From NCBI RefSeq assembly GCF_000425225.1, contig NZ_AULJ01000031.1, positions 1 to 64,000 of the forward strand: 64,000 bases of DNA, in the 5' to 3' direction. This stretch comes from Pontibacillus marinus BH030004 = DSM 16465 (GTDB lineage: Bacteria; Bacillota; Bacilli; Bacillales; BH030062). Position 1 is the stretch's first letter. Each line of letters starts with the position of its first letter. Below the pieces are notes generated by a model. The model ran no database searches. It was not told the DNA's origin and saw only the letters and a list, made by a program, of their open reading frames with translations. Shown in pieces: positions 1 through 6,802 of this stretch. The translations under genes and the position numbers were made by a program.

Positions 1-46
1 GATGTCTCTTATCTAGTTTTGAAGGTATATCCTTCAACTACATAGG

Positions 47-162
47 TTTGGTGGCTTTGGCGAAGAGGTCACACCTGTTCCCATGCCGAACACAGAAGTT
101 AAGCTCTTCAGCGCCAATGGTAGTCGGGGTTTCGCCCCCGCAAGAGTAGGACGCCGCCAAGC
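47..162 (+). rRNA. rrf: 5S ribosomal RNA
   Basis: A 116-nt 5S rRNA beginning TTTGGTGGC and ending CGCCGCCAAGC; these ends pair to form helix I. The conserved blocks GAAGAGGTCACACC, CCGAACACAGAAGTTAAGC and GTAGTCGGGG are all present, as in Bacillaceae 5S genes. Bases 1-46 would be the 23S-5S spacer, so the window starts inside the end of an rRNA operon. No tRNA follows; an intrinsic terminator comes directly after. Confidence 0.97.
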
Positions 163-172
163 ACACATAAGA

Positions 173-206
173 AACCCAGAAGAATTCGTTCTTCTGGGTT
201 TTTTTG
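173..206 (+). terminator. rRNA operon terminator
   Basis: An 11-bp perfect stem (ACCCAGAAGAA / TTCTTCTGGGT) closed by a TTCG tetraloop and followed by a run of T, eleven bases after the 5S gene. It ends the rRNA transcript. Confidence 0.93.
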
Positions 207-366
207 TTCTTTTTGGGAATAAACATGATAGCCATCCTTATGCTCCCTACAGAAATAGCACATATTAAGGAATTTTTATACTGGAACAGTTACATGTGTT
301 AGATATTCGGTTAGGAAAAGGTGTTAAATCAACGAAAACAACCATTTCTCTTCCTAAGAAGGGGCG

Positions 367-642
367 TTGTATGTCGAATTTTTTCTCTTCGATCAAGGGG
401 GCTTCTCACGCCTTGTGTACTGGCATGCGTTGACTCAAAATGGTGCGAAAGCAGAAGCCGTTGTCTTGCCAGAATATCTAGGGCTTGAATTGGTGAAAGG
501 CGTCACGTATCAGCTTTCATTTGATGCGAGATCTTCTGTGGCAAGTGAAATCGAGGTGACAATGGAAAATGCGAACTATCAACGTTTTCTTAGCGAAAAA
601 CTTAAGCTGACAAACTGGATAACATTAAATTGGAAGTCGTAA
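367..642 (+). pseudogene. Remnant of a carbohydrate-binding module protein
   Basis: An open frame of 91 codons with no ribosome binding site at its start. The translated stretch GVTYQLSFDARS, followed about 12 residues later by ENANYQRFLSEKLKLT, has the pattern of the beta-sandwich carbohydrate-binding modules (CBM4/9 type) attached to secreted glycoside hydrolases. There is no signal peptide, no catalytic domain, and the frame stops just before a palindromic repeat. I read it as a decayed fragment of a larger secreted hydrolase left beside the rRNA operon. The family call is by motif resemblance only. Confidence 0.4.
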
Positions 643-660
643 AAGAATAGGTGTTTTTGG

Positions 661-702
661 GTGCCTGACCCCCGGTGCTTTAAAGCGATGGGGGTCAGGC
701 AC
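661..702. repeat. 42-bp palindromic element, copy 1
   Basis: Arms GTGCCTGACCCCC and GGGGGTCAGGCAC with centre GGTGCTTTAAAGCGAT. It lies just after the CBM remnant and is followed by a T run, so its RNA hairpin could also act as a terminator. Confidence 0.93.
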
Positions 703-808
703 CTTTTTGTCAGAATAAAGTCAATTCACACACATTTTTTATAATCATTGACCGGTTGCTTTCTTGGTTGTTATGATTCTCTTTATTAAAGTAAATAAAA
801 GATTCAGC

Positions 809-878
809 ACCTTGTATAAGTTCAGGAATAGGGCCTGAACGTTTCTACCAGCTACCGGAAATAGCTCGTCTACAAGGG
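809..878 (+). promoter_or_regulatory. Purine riboswitch, guanine class
   Basis: Matches the purine riboswitch fold. P1 is CCTTGTA (810-816) with TACAAGG (871-877). P2 is GTTCAGG/CCTGAAC around the loop AATAGGG. J2/3 is GTTTCTACC, P3 is AGCTA/TAGCT with loop CCGGAAA, and J3/1 reads TCTA. The base that pairs with the ligand (position 74 in xpt numbering) is C, which specifies guanine/hypoxanthine rather than adenine. It lies upstream of a purine permease and would turn it off when guanine is plentiful. Confidence 0.92.
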
Positions 879-911
879 GAGAACATCTATGTTTCTTTCC
901 CTTTGTATAAG

Positions 912-940
912 CAGCGGTAGTGTACCGGTGTTTTTTTTTT
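912..940 (+). terminator. Riboswitch expression-platform terminator
   Basis: A short imperfect hairpin (CGGTA-GTG-TACCG core) followed by ten T residues, directly before the pbuG ribosome binding site. CCCTTTGTA at 899-907 can pair with the 3' strand of riboswitch P1 (TACAAGGG) as an antiterminator, giving transcriptional control by ligand. Confidence 0.75.
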
Positions 941-958
941 GCAACCAGGAGGGACTTC

Positions 959-2251
959 ATGAGACATTTTTTTAAGTTTAAGGAACGTGAAACGAATTAT
1001 AAACAAGAGACGTTGGCGGGAATCACCACGTTTCTTTCTATGGCTTATATATTAGTCGTTAACCCAATTATATTGAGTCAGGCTGGCATTGATAAAGGGG
1101 CACTCTTTACGGCTACTGCTTTATCTGCCATTGTTGGGTCGCTTTTAATCGGGCTTATGGCAAACTTTCCTGTTGGTATTGCGCCAAGTATGGGGCTGAA
1201 TTCATTCTTTACCTTTTCTGTCGTGATCGGTATGGGAATTGAATGGCAGGTGGCCTTAACGGGAGTTTTTATTGCGGGCATTATCTTTATGATATTGAGT
1301 CTTCTTAAGATACGAGAGAAAATCATTAATGTTATTCCGAAAGATTTAAAACATGCGATTGCAGGAGGCATCGGCTTTTTCATTGCCTTTATCGGTTTAA
1401 AAAATGCAGGAATTGTTGTGGGTAACGAGGAAACGTTGGTATCAATTGGTCAGTTGACCTCTCCAGGGACTGCGCTGGCCGTGTTCGGTTTTATTATTAC
1501 CTTGATGATGCTTGTGCGCGGGATTCGTGGAGGTATTTTCTATGGGATTGTGCTCACTAGTATTCTAGGTATGAGTATTGGATTAGTAGATGTGCCTGAT
1601 TCCGTAGTTGGAGAGGTACCTAGCCTTGAGCCAACATTTGGGGTTGTTTTTCAGCACTTAGGGGATATCTTTACTCCTGAAATCCTTGCTGTTATTTTTA
1701 CATTTTTATTTGTCGCGTTTTTCGATACGGCTGGTGCACTCATTGCTGTGGCCAGTCAGGCGGGTATTATGAAGGACAACCAAATTCCAAATGCAGGTCG
1801 TGCTCTATTAGCGGATTCTACCTCTGGAGTGGCAGGGGCCATTTTTGGTACCTCAACAACTGCTTCGTTTGTTGAATCCTCTGCCGGAGTTGCGGTTGGT
1901 GGCCGTACAGGCTTTACGAGTGTAGTCATTTCGATTTGCTTCTTTTTTGCTTTGTTCTTTTCACCTGTACTTGGCGTCATTACAACTGAAGTAACAGCAC
2001 CCGCTCTAATCATTGTTGGCGGTCTTATGGCGACAGAGGTAAAAGAAATTGACTGGAGCAGGATGGAAATCATGATTCCAGCGTTTGTCACGATTATCAC
2101 AATGCCCCTCACTTTCAGTATAGCAACGGGAATTGCCCTTGGCTTCATTCTTTATCCATTTGCGATGTTAGCGAAAAAAGATTGGAAGCAAGTTCACCCG
2201 ATTATGTACGCTCTTGCTGGAATGTTTATGATGTATTTTGTGTTTTTATAA
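959..2251 (+). CDS. pbuG: NCS2/AzgA-family guanine/hypoxanthine permease
   Basis: A 430-residue polytopic membrane protein. The N-terminal RETNYKQETLAGITTFLSMA, the MGLNSFF segment near residue 80 and the FFDTAGALIAVASQAG segment near residue 260 are signatures of the AzgA-like NCS2 purine permeases (PbuG/PbuO type). The ATG at 959 follows AGGAGGGA by a normal distance; an upstream in-frame ATG lies inside the riboswitch platform and is not used. The guanine riboswitch just upstream strongly supports import of hypoxanthine/guanine by proton symport. It is monocistronic; a palindromic repeat with a T run closes the transcript. Confidence 0.9.
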   Translation: MRHFFKFKERETNYKQETLAGITTFLSMAYILVVNPIILSQAGIDKGALFTATALSAIVGSLLIGLMANFPVGIAPSMGLNSFFTFSVVIGMGIEWQVALTGVFIAGIIFMILSLLKIREKIINVIPKDLKHAIAGGIGFFIAFIGLKNAGIVVGNEETLVSIGQLTSPGTALAVFGFIITLMMLVRGIRGGIFYGIVLTSILGMSIGLVDVPDSVVGEVPSLEPTFGVVFQHLGDIFTPEILAVIFTFLFVAFFDTAGALIAVASQAGIMKDNQIPNAGRALLADSTSGVAGAIFGTSTTASFVESSAGVAVGGRTGFTSVVISICFFFALFFSPVLGVITTEVTAPALIIVGGLMATEVKEIDWSRMEIMIPAFVTIITMPLTFSIATGIALGFILYPFAMLAKKDWKQVHPIMYALAGMFMMYFVFL

Positions 2252-2271
2252 GTTGAAAGGTGCCTTGAAAG

Positions 2272-2313
2272 GTGCCTGACCCCCAGTGCTTTAAAGCGGT
2301 GGGGGTCAGGCAC
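2272..2313. repeat. 42-bp palindromic element, copy 2, with flanking tandem duplications
   Basis: Same arms, centre AGTGCTTTAAAGCGGT. On the left, TGAAAGGTGCCT occurs twice in tandem (2254-2265, 2266-2277). On the right, GGCACTTTTTTT is repeated (2309-2320, 2322-2333). The hairpin plus T run sits between convergent pbuG and the CBS gene and can serve both as terminator. Confidence 0.93.
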
Positions 2314-2342
2314 TTTTTTTTGGCACTTTTTTTGCGCCTTTC

Positions 2343-2771
2343 TTAATTGTTTCCATATCCTTTTGAAATTTCACCCATGATATTACCAGCTAGGGATCTT
2401 TCGCCGTCTGCGCTTAAATCACCTAGACTGACGACACCTTTTACATGCTCGTTTTCAATGACTAATAACCGTCTGATTTGGTTCTCTTGCATTAAGCTTG
2501 CTGCATCTTCCACGTTCATATCAGGATTACCCGTTACAACATCTTCTGTTAAAATATCAGAAGCAGTGACATTCTCTGCAGATTCTTTCGCAAGACCTTT
2601 AACTACAATATCCCGATCCGTTACCACTCCTGTGTACTTACTTTTATCATTTTCTACAACGGGTAGAAATCCAATATCGTATTCCTTCATTTGCTTAGCT
2701 AGTGTGTATAGATCAGCAGAAGAAGGAACAGTAGCTAAACTAGTGGTCATGTACTCTCTCAATGTAGGCAT
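2343..2771 (-). CDS. Two-CBS-domain regulatory protein
   Basis: A 142-residue soluble protein made of two tandem CBS motifs: residues about 5-60 (VPSSADLYTLAKQM, then GVVTDRDIVV) and 70-130 (MNVEDAASLMQENQIRRLLV, then GVVSLGDLS). Such stand-alone CBS pairs (YhcV/YkuL type) form a Bateman module that binds adenine nucleotides; no catalytic domain is attached. ATG at 2771 is preferred because AAAGGGTGA lies eight bases upstream, whereas the GTG nine bases earlier overlaps that Shine-Dalgarno. It is transcribed alone, convergent with the purine permease. The target is unknown. Confidence 0.85.
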   Translation of the reverse strand: MPTLREYMTTSLATVPSSADLYTLAKQMKEYDIGFLPVVENDKSKYTGVVTDRDIVVKGLAKESAENVTASDILTEDVVTGNPDMNVEDAASLMQENQIRRLLVIENEHVKGVVSLGDLSADGERSLAGNIMGEISKGYGNN

Positions 2772-3027
2772 AGAAGTCACCCTTTCTTAAATTTTATTAT
2801 AATCTTTCACATATTGTTTTCCTTGCGTTCATTGAAACTAAACAGATTGTTATTAAAATATGATGATTGACTCATGGAATTAATTGGAGGCGTGTAGAAA
2901 GTCTTATGGAACATAGACGTTTAGCTCTATAGCTCAAAACGGAATTTTGACCTTCTATGGGGGATGTTTTCAAGTGACAGGTAGGATTATTTGAGTATAT
3001 GATTAGAAGATAAGGAGTTGAGAACGT

Positions 3028-3969
3028 ATGCAGATTGAGAATATTTTAGTAACCGGGAAGATTTATAAAAAGCTTGAAGCTTTGATTAGTGGAAGATCTT
3101 TAAACAAGCAATTTCGATACTTAAGTGAAGAGGACGTAACAAGTGATGATTTAAATTGGGCTGATGCACTAGTCTGTGTTCATCCTTTTCCTTCTTTTCA
3201 TTTTGGCAATCTAAAATGGATTCATTCCTTAAATGCCGGTGTCGATCGCTTTATGTCTGAAGTCGAGTGGAAGGATGATGTTCTGTTTACAAGAACGATT
3301 AGTTCCTTTGGTGAGCGGATGGGTGAGTTTTGCTTAAGTTACATATTGCAAGATCTACAAATGCACGAACATTTTTCGGAAAAGCAAAAAGAGGAATCAT
3401 GGGAACCTGCGACACCTGGTCAATTGAAGGATCAATCCATCGTTATATTTGGGACAGGAGCAATTGGCCAAAAAATAGCTGAAGTATTTTCTACGTTCGG
3501 TTCAAAAGTGAGTGGTGTTTCTTTAAGTGGGAAATCTAAGGACCCTTTTCAACAGGTGGTATCGATTGATAATCGAGATCAATTGAATAATGTATTACAA
3601 AATGCTGATTGGGTGATTAGTACGCTACCTAATACAGCAGAAACTGAAAATTTGTTTGATAAGTCGATATTCTCTAATTTTGATGATGTTGGTTTTATGA
3701 ACACAGGCAGAGGGGCAACGGTTGATGAAGGTGCTCTGTTAAAAGCAATCGATCAAAATCATGTTAGAAAGGCCATCTTAGATGTATTTAGAGAAGAACC
3801 ATTACCAAAGGATTCTCCATTTTGGAATCATGAAAAGGTCATCGTGACCCCGCATATTTCAGCAGTAACAACCGCAGAGGATGCAGTGGAATGTTTTGTA
3901 GACACGTTAGATAATATTGAAAACGATCGCCCATTAGAGAATCAAGTGGATATGGTGAAAGGATATTAA
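3028..3969 (+). CDS. D-isomer-specific 2-hydroxyacid dehydrogenase
   Basis: A 313-residue NAD(P)-dependent oxidoreductase of the D-2-hydroxyacid dehydrogenase family, reducing 2-keto acids to D-2-hydroxy acids. The Rossmann loop IVIFGTGAIGQKIA is near residue 138. The catalytic set is complete: Arg in MNTGRGATVDEGAL, Glu in DVFREEPLP and His in TPHISAVT. The N-terminal substrate-binding half is divergent, so the substrate (glyoxylate, hydroxypyruvate or other) cannot be told. ATG follows AAGGAG. It is a single gene, followed by a palindromic repeat hairpin. Confidence 0.88.
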   Translation: MQIENILVTGKIYKKLEALISGRSLNKQFRYLSEEDVTSDDLNWADALVCVHPFPSFHFGNLKWIHSLNAGVDRFMSEVEWKDDVLFTRTISSFGERMGEFCLSYILQDLQMHEHFSEKQKEESWEPATPGQLKDQSIVIFGTGAIGQKIAEVFSTFGSKVSGVSLSGKSKDPFQQVVSIDNRDQLNNVLQNADWVISTLPNTAETENLFDKSIFSNFDDVGFMNTGRGATVDEGALLKAIDQNHVRKAILDVFREEPLPKDSPFWNHEKVIVTPHISAVTTAEDAVECFVDTLDNIENDRPLENQVDMVKGY

Positions 3970-3989
3970 AAAAAGGTGCCTAAAAAAAG

Positions 3990-4031
3990 GTGCCTGACCC
4001 CCAGTGCTTTAAAGCGGTGGGGGTCAGGCAC
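3990..4031. repeat. 42-bp palindromic element, copy 3, with left tandem duplication
   Basis: Standard arms with centre AGTGCTTTAAAGCGGT. On the left TAAAAAAAGGTGCC is present twice in perfect tandem (3967-3980, 3981-3994), so the element tip plus its flank is duplicated. A T run follows on the right. Confidence 0.93.
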
Positions 4032-4125
4032 TTTTTTTAGCACCTGTCGAAGAAGAAAGAAGGATATAGGTCCAGTTCGCAGAATACCATTAGTATAACG
4101 ATAATGTTCCATAGGAGTAATGTCG

Positions 4126-4992
4126 ATGAATAAATCCTTTTTCGGGTTTTTAGTTGTGTTAACGACTGGCTTAATGGGCTCATCTTTTGCTATTGGGAAA
4201 ATGGGGCTCGTGTATATGTCCCCATTGTTATTGGTCGGGGTTCGATTTACGTTAGCTGGGGTCATCATGTCTCTCGTTGTGCTTGCTTTGAAGCGGAAGC
4301 ATCCTGTAAAGCTGGTGGAGTGGTTTCAGTTTGCGGTAATTGGCTTTTTTCAAACAGCTGGCGTCATGGGAGCTGTGTTTCTTAGTATGCGAACGATAAC
4401 GGCGGGGGAGGCTTCTATTTTGGTGTTTACCAGTCCCATGCTGGTTGTGATTGTTGGTACTGTTTTCTTAAAGGCAAAGTATCGGTTAGCGCAGTGGATA
4501 GGTGTTGGGGTTGGATTTCTCGGAGTGTTTATTACATTAGGAGCAAGCTTAGATCTTATGGAAGCGGGAACGTTATTAGGATTTTATGCAGCTATTTCAT
4601 GGACGGTTGCTACGTTTTTGTTGAAAAAATGGGGGCCAAGCTTTGATACATGGGTGATGACAGCTTATCAAATGTTGTTTGGAGGGCTCTTGATTTTGGT
4701 GTGTAGTATGTTTATAGAGTCCATAAAATTTATAGCTACCCCGTCTTCGATGTTCATTATCCTCTGGCTTGCGATCATGGCATCGATCGTTCAGTTCGCC
4801 ATTTGGTTTTATCTATTAGAAAGGGAGGAGCCAGGAAAAGTGAGTGCTTTTTTGTTTTTGGTTCCGCTTTTTGGTGTATTATCAGGATGGGCTTTGTTAC
4901 AAGAGAAACCTCATATTTCCTCACTTATCGGGGGAAGTTTGATATTGGTTGGTATCTTCCTTGTGAATAAGCCTAGACATAAAAGTGCCTGA
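4126..4992 (+). CDS. EamA/DMT-family transporter, stop codon supplied by a repeat
   Basis: A 288-residue membrane protein with about ten hydrophobic segments in two homologous EamA halves (SSFAIGKMGLVYMSP in the first, WTVATFLLKKWGP in the second), the drug/metabolite transporter superfamily. ATG at 4126 is eight bases after AGGAG; the ATG at 4120 is too close to it. The substrate is unknown. The last codons read AAA AGT GCC TGA: the final Ser-Ala and the stop lie inside the palindromic element that begins at 4985, so the element has replaced the original 3' end. Confidence 0.87.
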   Translation: MNKSFFGFLVVLTTGLMGSSFAIGKMGLVYMSPLLLVGVRFTLAGVIMSLVVLALKRKHPVKLVEWFQFAVIGFFQTAGVMGAVFLSMRTITAGEASILVFTSPMLVVIVGTVFLKAKYRLAQWIGVGVGFLGVFITLGASLDLMEAGTLLGFYAAISWTVATFLLKKWGPSFDTWVMTAYQMLFGGLLILVCSMFIESIKFIATPSSMFIILWLAIMASIVQFAIWFYLLEREEPGKVSAFLFLVPLFGVLSGWALLQEKPHISSLIGGSLILVGIFLVNKPRHKSA

Positions 4993-5026
4993 CCCCCAGT
5001 GCTTTAAAGCGATGGGGGTCAGGCAC
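4985..5026. repeat. 42-bp palindromic element, copy 4, overlapping a gene end
   Basis: Standard arms, centre AGTGCTTTAAAGCGAT. Bases GTGCCTGA contribute the last codons and stop of the DMT transporter. On the right AGGCACTTTTTGT is repeated in perfect tandem (5021-5033, 5034-5046). The 260 bases that follow, to the next gene, hold no other structure I can identify. Confidence 0.93.
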
Positions 5027-5304
5027 TTTTTGTAGGCACTTTTTGTAAGAATATTATTCGATAAAGTTGCACAAGTAGCGTAATAAATACCTGATTAAAG
5101 CTATTATTCAACCTCACTTTCCCAATATAACAGAAAGGTAAACACATGATATATTGAAAATAGTTAAACTTCACAAAAAATGGTACTTAATAAATGCTAG
5201 TGATCTGAGTAAATGAATAAATAATTCTCGGACTTAAGCTTTGTGAAATAGATTAGCAGAATTTAATGGTCAAGCAGGTTAATCCAAGATCAGGAGGTTT
5301 TATA

Positions 5305-6276
5305 ATGAAAGCGATTGTGGTAGAAAGTTTTGGTGGTCCAGAAGTATTGGAGATTAAGGAGGTACCAAAACCATCTTTTAACGAAAATGAAGTCCTAATT
5401 GAAACAAGAAAAACGAGTGTAAACTTTGCAGACATTAAGAAGCGTAGAGGGAAAAAAGGTGGAGGAGACTCATCCTTTATCCCAGGGTTAGATGCAGTAG
5501 GTGTCGTAGTAGGTGTTGGAACAAACGTGACGGATATAAAAGAAGGGGATCGAGTAGTTGCCTTTCCATCTTCCGGATCCTATGCTGAATTTGTAGTTGC
5601 TAGCAAAGACTTAACCTATGTACTTCCTGATAAGATTGATTGGAATACGGCAGCTGCCAGTCCAATCGTATCGTTCCTTTCTTATGTTCTTCTTAACGAC
5701 CTGGCTAACCTACAAGAGGGTGAAAATGTTTTAATACATTCTGCAGCTGGTGGGGTTGGCACGACAGCGGTACAGCTTGCTAAACTCCTAGGTGCTGATA
5801 AGGTAATTGGTACGGTTAGTTCTGAAAATAAGATGTCTACAGTTTTAGAAGCAGGTGCAGATCATTGCCTGTTGTATGAAGACTTTTCTAATCAAGTAAA
5901 TAAACTAACAAACGATATAGGAGTCGATATCATATTAGACTCTGTATCAGGAACAGTTTCAGAAGAGAGTTTGGAGTGTCTAGCTGAATATGGTAGGTTA
6001 GTGCACTTTGGAAACTCTAGTGGAGAAGTTGGTCAATTTAAAACAAAAGATTTACATTCAAGTTGTAGATCGATTCTAGGGTTTAGTTTAGGGAATACAC
6101 GAAAGAAACGACCGAAGTCACTTAAGCGTGTAGCTAATGAAGTATTTAAACTATTGGAAGAAGAAAAACTATCAATCATGGTTGGGGAAGAGTTCAATTT
6201 AGAAGAAGCCAACAAAGCTCATGAATTTATTGAAAGCCGAAAGAGTACAGGTAAAATACTACTTCATGTAAAGTAA
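5305..6276 (+). CDS. Zinc-independent MDR quinone oxidoreductase
   Basis: A 323-residue medium-chain dehydrogenase/reductase of the NADPH:quinone reductase branch. The N-terminal GroES-like half begins MKAIVVESFGGPEVLEI. The Rossmann half carries HSAAGGVGTTAVQLAKLLGA near residue 140. The cysteine ligands of zinc alcohol dehydrogenases are absent, as expected for this branch. It reduces quinones or enones with NADPH in the cytosol. ATG at 5305 sits seven bases after CAGGAGGT, so the 13 upstream in-frame codons are not translated. A strong terminator follows the gene. Confidence 0.87.
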   Translation: MKAIVVESFGGPEVLEIKEVPKPSFNENEVLIETRKTSVNFADIKKRRGKKGGGDSSFIPGLDAVGVVVGVGTNVTDIKEGDRVVAFPSSGSYAEFVVASKDLTYVLPDKIDWNTAAASPIVSFLSYVLLNDLANLQEGENVLIHSAAGGVGTTAVQLAKLLGADKVIGTVSSENKMSTVLEAGADHCLLYEDFSNQVNKLTNDIGVDIILDSVSGTVSEESLECLAEYGRLVHFGNSSGEVGQFKTKDLHSSCRSILGFSLGNTRKKRPKSLKRVANEVFKLLEEEKLSIMVGEEFNLEEANKAHEFIESRKSTGKILLHVK

Positions 6277-6280
6277 ATAA

Positions 6281-6323
6281 AGAGCCTTCTACATCATCAC
6301 TTGTATTGTAGAAGGCTCTTTTA
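6281..6323 (+). terminator. Intrinsic terminator after the quinone reductase
   Basis: A 12-bp perfect stem AGAGCCTTCTAC / GTAGAAGGCTCT with a 15-nt loop, followed by TTTTATTT. Confidence 0.92.
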
Positions 6324-6340
6324 TTTGCGTGTGTACAATG

Positions 6341-6382
6341 GTGCCTGACCCCCAGTGCTTTAAAGCGATGGGGGTCAGGCAC
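6341..6382. repeat. 42-bp palindromic element, copy 5
   Basis: Standard arms, centre AGTGCTTTAAAGCGAT. On the right GGCACCTACAA occurs twice, imperfectly in tandem. This is the last copy before the biosynthetic cluster; the next is 14 kb away. Confidence 0.93.
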
Positions 6383-6530
6383 CTACAAGTAAGGCACCTA
6401 CAATAATCTACTTTTCTCTATACTAATTCTAAAAACCTGTGCAAGTTCTCATAATTTCTTTAGTTTTTAAGGCTAAATCAGTGGTTCTTTCCCAAGCTCA
6501 ACCCCCTAGAAATCAAGGATTTTATAGTGG

Positions 6531-6536
6531 TATGAT
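6531..6536 (+). promoter_or_regulatory. Candidate -10 box of the biosynthetic operon
   Basis: TATGAT about 85 bases upstream of the precursor-peptide start. No good TTGACA lies 17 bases before it, which would fit an activator-dependent promoter driven by the NprR-like regulator of the cluster. Position is inferred; no operator could be assigned with confidence. Confidence 0.3.
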
Positions 6537-6621
6537 TTAAATAGTTAGAAAGATTGAGAATATTTCATTATCTTTCTTGCTTGAAACCCATGGGTATTAT
6601 TACTTAACAAAGGAGGAGTTT

Positions 6622-6741
6622 ATGATGAAAGAACTACCAAAGGACATTGTAGAATCTTTAGAAGATCTTCAAATTGAAGTTTCTAAATCAGAAGCTACTG
6701 AAGAAGATGTTGAAACTGCTCTTATGATTAAAGCTTGGTAA
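6622..6741 (+). CDS. Putative RiPP precursor peptide ending in Ala-Trp
   Basis: A 39-residue ORF with a near-perfect ribosome binding site (AAAGGAGGAG, four bases before the first of two ATGs). The peptide starts MMKELPKDIVESLEDLQ and ends TALMIKAW. It has 11 acidic and 4 basic residues, no Cys, and a single Trp that is the last residue. An acidic, probably helical N-terminal leader plus a short distinct C-terminus, encoded first in an operon of modifying enzymes and a peptidase, is the layout of ribosomally made, modified peptides (PQQ, mycofactocin and pearlin types). I know of no described precursor with this sequence. It has no secretion signal, so maturation should be cytosolic. Confidence 0.7.
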   Translation: MMKELPKDIVESLEDLQIEVSKSEATEEDVETALMIKAW

Positions 6742-6750
6742 TACCTAATG

Positions 6751-6773
6751 AGGGAGAAATATTATTTCTCCCT
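6751..6773 (+). terminator. Hairpin between precursor and biosynthetic genes
   Basis: A perfect 10-bp stem AGGGAGAAAT / ATTTCTCCCT with a 3-nt loop, starting nine bases after the precursor stop. It is followed by CTCTTAAATT rather than a true T run, so it is more likely a partial terminator or 3' stability hairpin that lets the precursor mRNA exceed that of the enzymes. Confidence 0.6.
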
Positions 6774-6802
6774 CTCTTAAATTCAAGAAGGGGTGTTAAG
6801 TG

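Noticed and set aside
83-268. 61-codon ORF over the 5S rRNA and its terminator
   Set aside because: It lies inside the 5S gene and terminator; no ribosome site.
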